From positions 1,185,001 through 1,249,000 of the forward strand of contig NZ_CP102265.1 of the NCBI RefSeq assembly GCF_025147765.1: a stretch of DNA of 64,000 nucleotides, given 5' to 3'. Of the stretch, positions 1 through 10,739 are shown piece after piece. Origin of the DNA: Blautia obeum ATCC 29174. Lineage in GTDB: Bacteria > Bacillota > Clostridia > Lachnospirales > Lachnospiraceae. The position numbers and the translations under genes are program-made. The notes beneath the pieces are model-generated. The model saw only the letters and a program-made list of their open reading frames with translations. It searched no databases and was not told where the DNA came from. Positions within the stretch are counted from its first letter, which is position 1; each line of letters begins with the position of its first letter.

Positions 1-1
1 A

Positions 2-1252
2 GAAGTAGGGATTACCTTTACAGAACCCGAAGGCTGGCAGACAGATACGGCAACCGTAAAAATTCAAGTGGAAGATACAAAGAATACAGGTGCTTTTTCT
101 ATTGCAAAAGTAGAAGCAAGACTTTCAGAAAATGGAGGATGGTCAGACATAACCGGAAATATGGAAGTATCCATCTCTTCTAATTGTAGTGTTTATGTGA
201 GAGTTACCGATCAGAATGGAAATACTTATGAGCAGAATCGTTACATAGAGTGTTTTGATAAAACCAAACCAACTATTATTGCGGCTGCGAAGAATGGGAT
301 ACTGATCGTGCAGGGAGTTGATGCGGAATCGGGAATTGCTGCTTTGTATGTCAATGGAAATGAATTCACAGAACTGACGAATAATACGTTAAATGTCCGT
401 TTGCAAAAAGCGGATACTTCCTATGAATACTTTACCCTGCAGGCAAAAGACAAAGCAGGAAATATGTCAGAGATCTATAAAGTAGGAAACCCTTATTATG
501 AAAATCCAGATGCAGTAAAAGAGAATACAGAGGTTTCCGGAACGGAGCAGAATGCAGCTTCTTTGCCAGCCGATGGAACTGCAAGTAAGCCCACCAGTGC
601 TACGGCAACCGTAACGGAACATCAGACAACGAACGAGACTGCTACTGCACCAACAGAACCAGAAAACACAGGAAATGAAACGGATACAGAAGCAGATACC
701 GGACGGGTGCAGGGAGAAAGTTCTGCTTCCGGCATGACAACAGGAACAGTTCAGGACAAAGGGGGAAAGGAATTTTATACGATCAAGACAAAAAGTGATA
801 AGGTTTTTTATCTGATTGTAGATAAGGATAAAACGGATGAAAATGTTTATCTTCTTACAGAGGTAGGCGAAAATGATCTTTTGAACTTTACGGATACCAA
901 CATGGTCACACTTCCACAGAACCAGGCTATTGCAGAATCCGCACTGCCACTTGAAACAGAGAAGATCACAGAGACACCGGAACCAGAAGTTACGATCATA
1001 CCGGAAGAAAAGGAAGAACCTGAGAAGAAAAGCAATAATTCCGGCACGATTTTATTAATGCTGCTGGTTCTGGCAGGAGTTTGTGGTGCTTACTATTATT
1101 GGAAATTTATGAAAGGAAGAAATACTTCTTTTGATTATGAAGAGGACGAGGACGACGATGAGGAGGAAGAAGATACAATTCGTGAGGATGATGAAGAATT
1201 AGAAGAATATGAAATGGAAGGTGAAGTAGAAGACGAAGAATCAGAGGAATAA
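2..1252 (+). CDS. DUF4366/CD1107-like ICE membrane protein, 3' part
   Basis: The frame is open from base 2, so the gene starts left of the window; an internal ATG at 68 is not taken as the start. The visible part has beta-rich, Ig-like sequence, a Thr/Pro/Glu-rich linker (about residues 170-260 of the visible protein), then a block with 'GKEFYTIKTKSDKVFYLIVD' that recalls the DUF4366 (CD1107) proteins of Tn1549-like elements. A membrane segment (TILLMLLVLAGVCGAYYYW) lies near the C-terminus, followed by a short basic patch and a very acidic tail of Asp/Glu. It sits 48 bp upstream of topoisomerase III. Role in conjugation is assumed from context only. Confidence 0.75.
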   Translation, partial: EVGITFTEPEGWQTDTATVKIQVEDTKNTGAFSIAKVEARLSENGGWSDITGNMEVSISSNCSVYVRVTDQNGNTYEQNRYIECFDKTKPTIIAAAKNGILIVQGVDAESGIAALYVNGNEFTELTNNTLNVRLQKADTSYEYFTLQAKDKAGNMSEIYKVGNPYYENPDAVKENTEVSGTEQNAASLPADGTASKPTSATATVTEHQTTNETATAPTEPENTGNETDTEADTGRVQGESSASGMTTGTVQDKGGKEFYTIKTKSDKVFYLIVDKDKTDENVYLLTEVGENDLLNFTDTNMVTLPQNQAIAESALPLETEKITETPEPEVTIIPEEKEEPEKKSNNSGTILLMLLVLAGVCGAYYYWKFMKGRNTSFDYEEDEDDDEEEEDTIREDDEELEEYEMEGEVEDEESEE

Positions 1253-1300
1253 CTTTGTTTCACTTAATTACAGCGACAGGTGCAGAAAGGAGATTGAAAA

Positions 1301-3403
1301 TTGCAGCTTGTAATTGCGGAAAAACCCAGCGTAGCCAGAAACATTGCGAAGGTGCTTCATGCCACAAACGTAAAAGATGGCTACCTGGAAGGAAAAGAAT
1401 ATCTGGTTTCCTGGTGTATTGGGCATTTGATTGAACTGGCTAGTGCGGATCAGTACCGGGATGACTGGAAAGCATGGAGATATGAGACACTTCCTATGAT
1501 CCCGGAGAATTGGAAATATCAGATCAAAGAAAGTACCAAAGGGCAGTTTCGGATTTTAAAGGAATTGCTTCACAGAGCAGATGTCACAGAAATTATATGT
1601 GCAACAGATGCAGGAAGAGAAGGGGAGTTGATTTTCCGTCTGGTATATAACCAGGCAGAATGTAAACTTCCCTTTAAAAGACTGTGGATTTCTTCCATGG
1701 AGGAAAAAGCAATTCTGGAAGGATTTCAGCAGCTGAAAGATGGACATGAATATGATGATCTTTATTATTCTGCAGTGGCGCGAAGTGAAGCAGACTGGCT
1801 GGTAGGAATTAATGCCACCAGACTGTTTACGGTACTGTATCACCATCGGTTGATTGTAGGTCGGGTGCAGACACCTACACTTGCAATGCTGGTGGAACGG
1901 GAAAAGAGCATCGAGAACTTCCAGAAAGAGAAGTATTATCTGGTTCATCTTCTGATGGATGGATTGGATGCTGTAAGCAGCCGGATAAAAGAGAAAAGTG
2001 CTGCCGTTCAGATGATGGAGGATATGAAGGATGAAACTGCACAGATTCTTTCAGTAAAGAAAGAGAAGAAAAAGGTACAGCCGCCGAAATTATATGATCT
2101 GACCACATTACAGAGGGAAGCAAATCGTCTTCTTGGATTTACGGCACAGCAAACCTTGGACTATACCCAAAGCCTTTATGAGAAGAAACTGGTGACGTAT
2201 CCAAGGACGGATAGCCAATATCTTACAGATGATATGGAAGAAAATGCTCTTCTGGTTGTCGGGGCAGTAAATAGTATGTTTCCTGAAATGTCAATAAAGG
2301 GTTCAGAACCAGATATAAAGAGACTTTTGAACAGTAAAAAGGTATCAGATCATCATGCAATTATACCAACGGTAGAAATTACAAACATGGATTTAAAAGC
2401 ACTTCCGGGTGGAGAAAAGGAAATTCTCATGCTGATTGCATCAAAGTTATTATGTGCATCGGAACAGGAATACATATATGAGAGTATTAAGACTGAAATT
2501 TCCTGTCATGGAGAACTGTTTACTGCATCTGGAAAGAATGTTCTCCAATATGGATGGAAAGAAGTGGAAGAACGGTTCTTTAAATCATATGGGAAAAATG
2601 CAGAAAAGCCAGAAGAGGAGGAAAGTGATTTTCCAGATATAAAAATAGGACAGGTATTTGAATGTGTTGTTGTAAAATTTAGTGAACATTTTACAGCACC
2701 GCCGAAACATTATACGGAGGATACGCTCCTTAGTGCCATGGAACACGCTGGAAGCTCGGATACGATAGAAGACGCAGAGAGAAAAGGGCTTGGAACTCCG
2801 GCTACCAGGGCAGCGATTATTGAAAAACTGATTGAGAAAGGCTTTATTGAGCGTAAAAAGAAGCAGATATTACCTACAGCAGATGGAAGAAATCTGATCA
2901 GGATTCTTCCGGAAATGATCAAATCACCAAAACTTACAGCAGAATGGGAAAATGATCTGACACTGATTTCCAGAGGCCAGAAAAATGTAGAAGAATTTCT
3001 CTTCGAAATTGAAAAAATGGTTACCAAATTGGTAAGTGATAATGGACAGCCAGTGGAAGAATACCAGAAACTATTTTCAGATGGTCGGAAAGAAATTGGA
3101 AAATGCCCAAGATGCGACAATAAGGTTTATGTGGGAAAGAGAAATTATTATTGTTCAGGAAGTGATTGCAGTTTTACTTTATGGAAAAATAACCGATTTT
3201 TTGAGAGTCAAGGAAAAACACTTGATGAAGCAACTGTCAGGAAGCTGCTGAGTGAGAAGCAGGTGCATTTCAAAGATCTGGTATCAGAGAAAACAAAAAG
3301 GAAGTATGAAGCAACTATAAAGATGGAGGTTTCAGAAACCGGAAATCCAAAGTTTCAGTTGATTTTCCCGGAACGGAAGAAAGGAAAAAAGAATGAAGAA
3401 TAA
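1301..3403 (+). CDS. topB: DNA topoisomerase III (type IA), ICE-encoded
   Basis: A 700-residue type IA topoisomerase that relaxes or decatenates DNA by single-strand passage; ICE copies are thought to help process transferred DNA. The TOPRIM domain opens the protein (VIAEKPSVARNIA) and holds the acidic motif ATDAGREGELIF. The catalytic tyrosine is Y300 in LVTYPRTDSQYL. A Cys4 zinc-ribbon (CPRCD...YYCSGSDC) lies near residue 605. The start is TTG at 1301, chosen because AAAGGAG precedes it at good spacing and the TOPRIM strand begins right there. Its end overlaps the next gene by 11 bp, which suggests translational coupling to the adhesin. Confidence 0.93.
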   Translation: MQLVIAEKPSVARNIAKVLHATNVKDGYLEGKEYLVSWCIGHLIELASADQYRDDWKAWRYETLPMIPENWKYQIKESTKGQFRILKELLHRADVTEIICATDAGREGELIFRLVYNQAECKLPFKRLWISSMEEKAILEGFQQLKDGHEYDDLYYSAVARSEADWLVGINATRLFTVLYHHRLIVGRVQTPTLAMLVEREKSIENFQKEKYYLVHLLMDGLDAVSSRIKEKSAAVQMMEDMKDETAQILSVKKEKKKVQPPKLYDLTTLQREANRLLGFTAQQTLDYTQSLYEKKLVTYPRTDSQYLTDDMEENALLVVGAVNSMFPEMSIKGSEPDIKRLLNSKKVSDHHAIIPTVEITNMDLKALPGGEKEILMLIASKLLCASEQEYIYESIKTEISCHGELFTASGKNVLQYGWKEVEERFFKSYGKNAEKPEEEESDFPDIKIGQVFECVVVKFSEHFTAPPKHYTEDTLLSAMEHAGSSDTIEDAERKGLGTPATRAAIIEKLIEKGFIERKKKQILPTADGRNLIRILPEMIKSPKLTAEWENDLTLISRGQKNVEEFLFEIEKMVTKLVSDNGQPVEEYQKLFSDGRKEIGKCPRCDNKVYVGKRNYYCSGSDCSFTLWKNNRFFESQGKTLDEATVRKLLSEKQVHFKDLVSEKTKRKYEATIKMEVSETGNPKFQLIFPERKKGKKNEE

Positions 3404-6400
3404 AAAAAATATGAGAAGATTTTTGTCGGGATTCTTGGCAATGCTTACAGTGTTATCTACAATGCTATCTCCAATACTGTCCTATGCGGCAGATGTAGTG
3501 CCAGTGCCAGAAGAGCCACCGTTATACGAAGCGGTAAAAAATGAACTTGATGCAGATGAGGTGGTAAAAGCAAAAGATCTGGAACTGGAAACAGGCAGTA
3601 TTTTTGAAGTGGAGAAAGATTTTACCGGACTGGAAATACCAGATGAAAAAAAGGTGAAGATCACTTTCCATGAGGCAAAAAATGAGGAAAAGCAGGACTT
3701 TACAACAGATTACGAAGATACATACAAAGCTGTTTATTATGTAGAGCCAGTAAGTGGCCACCCAATTTATCAGATCAATCGTAAGCTGATTGTAAAGGAA
3801 GCGGTGGTGCAGGTTGCTGAATCTGAGAATCAGGAATCTGTAAGCAACCAGGAAGATGAGAATGAAGCAGAAGGCGAGGAACCAGCCATAGGCACTGCAG
3901 AGAGTGAAGAACCTGTGCAGGATGAGGTAAATGTAGAAATTCCGTCAGAGGATGAAATCTATGAAGAAGTAACTCCGACAGAAATTCCGGTTGAGGAAGA
4001 GCCAATAGATACACCAATCCCGGAAAACCCGTCTGAGGAAGTTTCAACAGAAGAACCTGCCATAGATGATAATCCGGATACAGACAGCACATTTGAAGAA
4101 ATTACAGATACAGATCCGGAAGAAATGCCAGAGGCGACAGACGACTCTTTTACAGATGGAACAGAGAAAACAGAAGATGCAGATGGAAATTATCAGGTAA
4201 ATATTGTTCGTGGAGAGGAATTTCATATTGAGCTGAACCATGAAGATGGACAGTATCAGCCAGGAGAAACCGTTGTTTTTTCCGGAGATATGCCGCAAGG
4301 CAGCTTAATTGCAGTAGGAACAACAAAAGTACAGGCAAACCAGACAGAGAATACAGAAGATTTATTGTATTCTGAGGTGACTTATCACGAAGAATCGGAT
4401 AAATTCAGTTTTGAAATGCCAGCAGATGACATTGATCTAAGTGTTTCCATGGATCAGGCAGAAAACGGTATCATGTTACTTGCAACCGATACTCCATGGG
4501 ATGATGCAACAAATATTGAAGCAAATAAATATTACTATTATTCAGATGGCCAGCTTCATCCGTTTGATACAGTTATGGGACAGGGTGGAAATGACAGCTA
4601 CAAATATGTTCGTTACAAAGCAGGCGGAAAGACTTATACAGTAAATGCGTATTGTATGCAGCACTCCATGCAGTCACCTCCAAGTGGGACAACATATAAA
4701 AATATGGTTGAACTGGATGAAGGCGGAGATGATAAATATTTGAGAAAAGCCTTATTCTATGGATATGGCGGTCCAGGATGGGGACATACATTCAATGGAT
4801 ATAATGTAAAATCCATTATGGAAAAATATGGATGCAGTTCTGAGACAAGAGCCATGCAGCATTACCTGGTTGACTATTTATATGATGGCGAATCCGGATT
4901 TGGAGGTGCGCTTTCTACAACCGCTAAAAATATGCTGAAAGAGATTAAAGCAGCTCTTGCTAAAATGCCTGATCCGACAGCAATGAAACTTCTTCCAGGA
5001 CTTTCCGTTAATGCAACGGGAAAGGAAACTGAAAGTTTTACCTGGAAGGCAAATGAAGCATTTACCATTACCATTCATCTGGAGAACGGAGTAAGCCTTG
5101 TTAATGAAACCACAGGAAAAACGGCATCTGGAAATGTCACTGTAAAGGGTGGAGAGAAATTCCATCTTGTAGCTACAACAGCCAATATGGGCAGTCTGAA
5201 AGGAAAGTATGCGATCACTTCCAATTTTCCCCTGGATTTCCATGCAATGCTTTTAAAACTGGAGAGTTCACAGGACATTGGTTTTGGCTACTATACAGAT
5301 TCCTCTGACCTGCAGATTACAGTTGACTGGCCGGAAGAAGCAGTTATTGAAATTACAAAGAAAGATGGAGATACTGGAAAAAATCTAGCTGGAGCCGTGT
5401 ATGGGGTATATAGTGATAACGCCTGCACAAAGCTGATTGTTAAGATGCCGCCAACAGACAGCAATGGTTCTTCACGTGTAACTCTTACCAAGACACAGGA
5501 TACTGTTTACTTAAAAGAGATTACAGCACCGGAAGGTTATGTTGTCCAGGCTTCTTCGTATGGAGTGAAATTAGTAGTTGGCAGTACAACCAAACAGACT
5601 GTAACGGACAAAGAGCAGAAAGGAAATCTGACCGTTTATAAAGAGGGAGAAGTTTTTGTAGGAGCTGTATCTGATGAAAATGGAACTTCATTCCAGTACG
5701 AGAAACGCCGTCAGAAAGGAGCCGTTTATAACGTATATGCTGCCGAGGATATTGTAACAGCAGGTGGAAAAACAGTTTACAAAAAAGGCGCAGAAGTAGC
5801 GAAAAATCTGATCACAGGTGAGGACGGTTCTGTAACGGTAAAGAATCTTCCGCTTGGAAGCTATAATGTAACAGAAGCACAGGCCCCGGAAAATTTTTAT
5901 AATGCAAAAGAAACAAAAAAAGTAACCATTTCTTATGCAGGGCAGACTGCAGAAGCGGCTTTCTCAGAGACTACCTTTACAAATGACCGTCAGAAAGCAG
6001 TGGTGCAGGTGATAAAGAAAGACAAAGATACTGAAAATACACTATCCGGAGGGCATTTTGCTCTGTTTGCAGCGCAGGATATGAAAACTGTGGATGGAAA
6101 AGTAGCAGTAAAAAAAGATGCTCTGATTGAGACTGCAATTACTGGTACTGATGGAAAAGCAGCATTTAAAGCAGATCTTCCAGTGGGATTTTCTTATTAT
6201 GTAAAAGAAGTCCAGGCTCCGGCTGGTTATGTCAGAAATGAGAAAGATACTTATTCTTTCCAATTCAGTTATACCAATGATGAACAGGCAAAAATTTCTT
6301 TCAGTCATACTTTTGTGAATGACAGGGTCAGTGCTGCAATCTCTTTGAATAAAAAAGATGCCGAGACAAAAGAAAATAAGGCACAGGGAGATGCTTCCCT

Positions 6401-9400
6401 GGAAAATGCGGTGTATGGACTTTATGCAAGAAACGACATTACCCATCCAGATGGAAAGACAGGCGTTATTTATAAAGCCGGAAGCCAGATTGGTACGCTA
6501 ACTACCGATAAAGAAGGAAAAGCAAGGATAGAGAATCTTTATCTTGGAGAGTATTACATCAAGGAAATTACCCCATCCGTAGGATATCTGGCAGACGAGC
6601 ATGAATATGATCTTGTATGCAGTGATGAAGGTGATCTGACAGCGGTTGTAGAAAAAGAGTGTACCTCACTGGAAACGGTGAAGAAACAGCCGTTTGAACT
6701 TATTAAAGCTGCCAATAATGGAGACACAGATGCTGCATTACTATCCGGAGCTGGATTTAGTGCATATTTGGTATCTTCTTTGGTGGTAAAAGAGGATGGA
6801 AATTATGATTTTTCCTCTGCAGAGCCGGTTGTGATCGGTGAAAATGGAGCAACAGAAATTTTTACAAATGAGAAAGGTTATGTAAAATCCATTGCAATTC
6901 CATATGGAACATATCTGGTGAGAGAAACTACAACACCCCATAATTACAAACCTGTAGATGATTTTATTGTCCGGATTACAGAGAATAAACCAACAGAGCC
7001 GCAGACATGGAGAGTTCTTTTGGACAAAGAATTTTCTGCAAAACTGAAAATCATCAAACAGGATGATGAGACTAAAAAATCAGTTTTAATTCCGGGAACA
7101 GAGTTTAAAATTTATGATATGGATCATGAAAAATATGTAGAGCAGGTAACTACATACCCGACAACTGTTACACATACCTCATATTTCACAGATATAGATG
7201 GATATCTGATACTGCCTCAGAATTTAAAAATTGGTCATTATAGAATCGAAGAGGTAACAGCACCGGACGGTTATACCATTAACAAAAATTATGTCGAAAT
7301 ACAGGTGGATACCAATACCCTGTATCAGACGGATCCGGTTTCAGGTGATGCGGTCATTGAAGTGGTATATGAGGACCATTCGGTGAAAGGAAAACTCACT
7401 GTACAGAAAAAAGGAGAGGTTCTTTCGACCTATAAGAATGATTTTAGGTATGAAGTTCAAAACCTTTCCGGTGCAGTATATGAAGTATATGCTGCAGAGG
7501 ATATCTATACAGCAGATTTCCAGAAAGATGATACAGGAAAAAGAATCCTGAAATATGCAAAGGGTGAAAAAGTTGCAGAACTGACAACGGATGAATCCGG
7601 AAAAGCAGAGCTTGATAATCTGCCTCTAGGAGAATACAAAGTTGTAGAAAAGACTGCACCGGAGGGATTTGTATTAAATGAAGAAGAACAGAAGATTTCT
7701 TTCGTCTATGCAGACCAGAATACACCAGTGATCTCACAGAGTGCAGAGTTTATAAATGACCGCCAGAAAGTAGAAGTGTCAGTTGTGAAAAAAGATGCTG
7801 AAAATGAGAAAGGGCTTTCTGGAGCAGAGTTTGGTCTTTACGCAAAAGAGGATATAAAAGCAGGGGATAAGGTACTGGTAAAAGCAGACGAACTGCTTAC
7901 AAAAGCGGTAACAGGTGAAGATGGAAAAACTGTTTTTGAGCAGGATCTGCCATTTGGAACTTATTATATAAAAGAACTGGCAGCACCAGATGGTTTTGTA
8001 TCTTCAGATGAGCAGATTGAGGTGACTGCGAAATATCAGGGACAGGAAGTAAAAACAGTAAAACTGGAAACCGTTTTTAAGAATGAGCCGACAACAACTG
8101 AATTTACGAAATCAGATATTACAACAGGTGTGGAACTTGACGGAGCAACACTGACGGTTTTGGATTCAGACGGAAAAGAAGTAGAAAAATGGACTTCTGT
8201 AAAAGGAAAAGCTCATGTAATAAAAAGACTCCATGTGGGAAAAACCTACACACTTCGGGAAGAGTTTGCACCATATGGTTATCTGCAGGCGGAGGAAGTG
8301 AAATTTACAGTTTCTGATACTGCAGATGTTCAAAAAGTAGAAATGAAGGATGCTGTTCCGGTTGGACGAATCATCATCAATAAAAAAGGTGAATTTGTCA
8401 AGGAAGTTACCTGGAAAGATATGCTGGCAGGCGGCATGGACGCAGCATTTGGCTATGTTACAGGTTCTTTGAAAGATGTTACTTTTGAAATTTATGCAGC
8501 GGAGGATATCAAGGCTGCAGATGGGGAAAGCAGTGATTATTATAAAAAGGACGAATTGGTAGCAACAATTACGACAGATGCTCTTGGATATGCAAGATCA
8601 GAAGATCTTCCTTTAGGCAAATATTATGTAAAGGAAAAAGAGACGGCGGATGGATATGTTCTGGATGGAGAAATCAGAGAGGTTGATCTGACTTATCGTG
8701 ATCAGAATACTCCGGTTGTGACTTATGATGAGGACTGGCAGAATAACCGCCAAAAAGCAAAAGTAACTGTAGTTAAGAAAGAAAAAAATACAGACCGTGT
8801 TCTGGAAGGCGGAGTATTTGCACTTTATACAAAGAATGATATTTTAAATGCAGAAGGCGAAGTAATCCTGAAAGCAGATACCATGATCGAGCAGAAAGCT
8901 ACGGATCAGGATGGAAGGATTGTATTTACGGCAGATCTTCCAATCAATGGCAACTACTATGTAAAAGAAGTGCAGGCTCCTGCTGGATTTGTGACAACAG
9001 AAGAAATCAAGGAATTTGATTTTGCTTATGCGGGAGAAGAGGTTGCAGAAGTATCCTTTGAGTTCACTTATGAAGATGAGCCAACTACTTTTGAAATCAC
9101 AAAATCAGATATTACAACCGGGGAAGAATTACCAGGTGCAAAACTGAAAGTATCCGATTCAGAGGGAAACGTTGTGGATGAGTGGACTTCCGGAAGCACA
9201 CCACACATCATTAAGGAACTGGAAGTTGGAAAGAAATATACATTAACAGAGACAATTCCTGCTGATGGTTATGCAACTGCAGAATCCATTACGTTTGTAG
9301 TAGAAAATACTGCAGATATACAGAAAGTAGAAATGCAGGATGATACAACAAAAATTCTGATCAGTAAAGTTGATATGACAGATGGAAGCAGCGAGGTCAA

Positions 9401-10130
9401 AGGTGCTAAACTGTATATTCTTAATGAAAACCAGGAAGTTATGGAAAGCTGGACATCTGGTGATCAGCCCCATTATGTAGAGAAACTTTCAGTCGGCACT
9501 TATACGTTGTTGGAGGAAACAGCACCGAAAGGCTATATTGTGGCAAATAAAGTGACATTTGAGGTTAAGGACACCGGAGATGTTCAGGGAGCCAAAATGG
9601 AAGATGAACAGGCAATGGGCAAGGTAATCTTAAATAAAACGGATAAAGATACCAAGAAGCCAATGAAAGGTGTAGAATTTGCCCTTTGTGACAGCAAAGG
9701 TAAAGTTCTGGAAACTCTGGTAACAGACAGTGCTGGTCATGCAGAATCAAAGAATTATCCGATTGCGACTTTTAAGAATGGGCAGTATAAAAAAGCAATC
9801 ACATATATCCTGAAAGAAACAAAAACACTGGATGGCTATCAGCTTGATGAAACCGAGCATAAGATTCAGTTTGAATATGTCAATGACCGTACTCCTGTGA
9901 TTGAATATACTCTGGATCTGACAAATAAGAAAGCTCCGGAAAAAGACACTCCGGAAACATCAGAAAACCAGGGAGTCAGCACTCCTGGTTCCCATGGTTC
10001 TGATGCGGCTTCTGTATCCAATTCACCAAAAACAGGAGATAATACAAATATTGCTATTTTTGTGCTGGCACTTGCAGTATCAGCAGGATGTCTGGGAACT
10101 GTAGTGACAGTTAAGAGAAAACGCAAATGA
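3393..10130 (+). CDS. Giant SpaA/Cna-B repeat surface adhesin
   Basis: A 2245-residue wall-anchored protein. It has a signal peptide (about residues 1-32, ending near SYAADVVP), an acidic Glu/Pro/Thr-rich stalk to about residue 280, and a thioester-type domain near residues 400-520 with a Cys in VNAYCMQHS and a Gln in RAMQHYLVDYL. About fourteen Cna-B/SpaA-like repeats follow from about residue 650 to 2195, each opening with a K-K-D or similar lysine motif and closing with an E-x-x-AP-x-GY motif; these lysines normally form isopeptide bonds. The C-terminus has a sortase signal NSPKTGDN, a hydrophobic segment and KRKRK. No sortase is seen in the window. The gene overlaps topB and ends at a terminator. 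It likely helps host-cell or mating-pair contact; that role is inferred. Confidence 0.9.
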   Translation: MKNKKNMRRFLSGFLAMLTVLSTMLSPILSYAADVVPVPEEPPLYEAVKNELDADEVVKAKDLELETGSIFEVEKDFTGLEIPDEKKVKITFHEAKNEEKQDFTTDYEDTYKAVYYVEPVSGHPIYQINRKLIVKEAVVQVAESENQESVSNQEDENEAEGEEPAIGTAESEEPVQDEVNVEIPSEDEIYEEVTPTEIPVEEEPIDTPIPENPSEEVSTEEPAIDDNPDTDSTFEEITDTDPEEMPEATDDSFTDGTEKTEDADGNYQVNIVRGEEFHIELNHEDGQYQPGETVVFSGDMPQGSLIAVGTTKVQANQTENTEDLLYSEVTYHEESDKFSFEMPADDIDLSVSMDQAENGIMLLATDTPWDDATNIEANKYYYYSDGQLHPFDTVMGQGGNDSYKYVRYKAGGKTYTVNAYCMQHSMQSPPSGTTYKNMVELDEGGDDKYLRKALFYGYGGPGWGHTFNGYNVKSIMEKYGCSSETRAMQHYLVDYLYDGESGFGGALSTTAKNMLKEIKAALAKMPDPTAMKLLPGLSVNATGKETESFTWKANEAFTITIHLENGVSLVNETTGKTASGNVTVKGGEKFHLVATTANMGSLKGKYAITSNFPLDFHAMLLKLESSQDIGFGYYTDSSDLQITVDWPEEAVIEITKKDGDTGKNLAGAVYGVYSDNACTKLIVKMPPTDSNGSSRVTLTKTQDTVYLKEITAPEGYVVQASSYGVKLVVGSTTKQTVTDKEQKGNLTVYKEGEVFVGAVSDENGTSFQYEKRRQKGAVYNVYAAEDIVTAGGKTVYKKGAEVAKNLITGEDGSVTVKNLPLGSYNVTEAQAPENFYNAKETKKVTISYAGQTAEAAFSETTFTNDRQKAVVQVIKKDKDTENTLSGGHFALFAAQDMKTVDGKVAVKKDALIETAITGTDGKAAFKADLPVGFSYYVKEVQAPAGYVRNEKDTYSFQFSYTNDEQAKISFSHTFVNDRVSAAISLNKKDAETKENKAQGDASLENAVYGLYARNDITHPDGKTGVIYKAGSQIGTLTTDKEGKARIENLYLGEYYIKEITPSVGYLADEHEYDLVCSDEGDLTAVVEKECTSLETVKKQPFELIKAANNGDTDAALLSGAGFSAYLVSSLVVKEDGNYDFSSAEPVVIGENGATEIFTNEKGYVKSIAIPYGTYLVRETTTPHNYKPVDDFIVRITENKPTEPQTWRVLLDKEFSAKLKIIKQDDETKKSVLIPGTEFKIYDMDHEKYVEQVTTYPTTVTHTSYFTDIDGYLILPQNLKIGHYRIEEVTAPDGYTINKNYVEIQVDTNTLYQTDPVSGDAVIEVVYEDHSVKGKLTVQKKGEVLSTYKNDFRYEVQNLSGAVYEVYAAEDIYTADFQKDDTGKRILKYAKGEKVAELTTDESGKAELDNLPLGEYKVVEKTAPEGFVLNEEEQKISFVYADQNTPVISQSAEFINDRQKVEVSVVKKDAENEKGLSGAEFGLYAKEDIKAGDKVLVKADELLTKAVTGEDGKTVFEQDLPFGTYYIKELAAPDGFVSSDEQIEVTAKYQGQEVKTVKLETVFKNEPTTTEFTKSDITTGVELDGATLTVLDSDGKEVEKWTSVKGKAHVIKRLHVGKTYTLREEFAPYGYLQAEEVKFTVSDTADVQKVEMKDAVPVGRIIINKKGEFVKEVTWKDMLAGGMDAAFGYVTGSLKDVTFEIYAAEDIKAADGESSDYYKKDELVATITTDALGYARSEDLPLGKYYVKEKETADGYVLDGEIREVDLTYRDQNTPVVTYDEDWQNNRQKAKVTVVKKEKNTDRVLEGGVFALYTKNDILNAEGEVILKADTMIEQKATDQDGRIVFTADLPINGNYYVKEVQAPAGFVTTEEIKEFDFAYAGEEVAEVSFEFTYEDEPTTFEITKSDITTGEELPGAKLKVSDSEGNVVDEWTSGSTPHIIKELEVGKKYTLTETIPADGYATAESITFVVENTADIQKVEMQDDTTKILISKVDMTDGSSEVKGAKLYILNENQEVMESWTSGDQPHYVEKLSVGTYTLLEETAPKGYIVANKVTFEVKDTGDVQGAKMEDEQAMGKVILNKTDKDTKKPMKGVEFALCDSKGKVLETLVTDSAGHAESKNYPIATFKNGQYKKAITYILKETKTLDGYQLDETEHKIQFEYVNDRTPVIEYTLDLTNKKAPEKDTPETSENQGVSTPGSHGSDAASVSNSPKTGDNTNIAIFVLALAVSAGCLGTVVTVKRKRK

Positions 10131-10148
10131 TAATATAAATAGTGTTCT

Positions 10149-10178
10149 GGGGCTGTGGTTACTGCACAGCCCCATTTT
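10149..10178 (+). terminator. Rho-independent terminator after the adhesin gene
   Basis: Perfect 9-bp stem GGGGCTGTG / CACAGCCCC (10149-10157 and 10165-10173) followed by ATTTT. It would end the topB-adhesin transcript. Confidence 0.8.
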
Positions 10179-10193
10179 GAAAAGGAGAAGAAA

Positions 10194-10664
10194 TTGAAAT
10201 TAGGAGCAAGAATAAGAAAAATCCGTATGTTTCGCAACATAACTCAAAAGGAATTGGGACGCAGATTAGGATATGGGGAAAGTAGTGCGGATGTGAGAAT
10301 CGCCCAATATGAAAGTGGACAGCGTACACCGAAGCAGGAAACGCTTATCCGGATAGCAGAAATATTGGAAGTTGATGTCCGAAATTTTTTAAGTCCTGGA
10401 ATTGCGACAATGGACGAATTAATGGAAACTTTATTCTGGATGGATGAAGAAAATAGAGGGCTTTTTCATCTGTTCCTGCTAAATGATTCAGAAAGTGAAA
10501 CAGTTGGAATCACAATGAGGGATAAAAAAACAATGTCTTATCTGCAGGAATGGATGGGGAAAAAGCAGAAACTGGGCGATGGAAGAATCACAGAAGAGGA
10601 ATATCTGGAATGGAAACTGCATTGGCCAGAGGATAAGAGAAAAACAGAATATAAAACCGTATGA
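10194..10664 (+). CDS. Cro/cI-type HTH transcriptional regulator
   Basis: A 156-residue protein with an N-terminal helix-turn-helix (LGARIRKIRMFRNITQKELGRRLGY) and a C-terminal half without a recognised domain. I chose the TTG start at 10194 because AAAGGAG lies just before it; an upstream in-frame ATG at 10155 falls inside the terminator hairpin of the preceding gene and has no ribosome site. It probably controls ICE transfer genes or the helicase gene downstream, but no operator was identified. It is transcribed in the same direction as its neighbours. Confidence 0.8.
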   Translation: MKLGARIRKIRMFRNITQKELGRRLGYGESSADVRIAQYESGQRTPKQETLIRIAEILEVDVRNFLSPGIATMDELMETLFWMDEENRGLFHLFLLNDSESETVGITMRDKKTMSYLQEWMGKKQKLGDGRITEEEYLEWKLHWPEDKRKTEYKTV

Positions 10665-10676
10665 AGTAAAAAGGAA

Positions 10677-10705
10677 TTGCTTTGCGGAGAGTTACCTGTT
10701 AGAAT
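10677..10705 (+). promoter_or_regulatory. Predicted promoter of the small toxin
   Basis: TTGCTT at 10677-10682 and TAGAAT at 10700-10705 with a 17-bp spacer. The predicted start near 10712 would give a long leader that contains the sequestering hairpin. Confidence 0.5.
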
Positions 10706-10739
10706 ATTACTGGAGTAACCGTGTACAGGGTTGGTAAAA

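Noticed and set aside
3775..4092. Long minus-strand open frames under the adhesin gene
   Set aside because: They mirror the repetitive codon pattern of the adhesin, have no ribosome sites and no recognisable domains.
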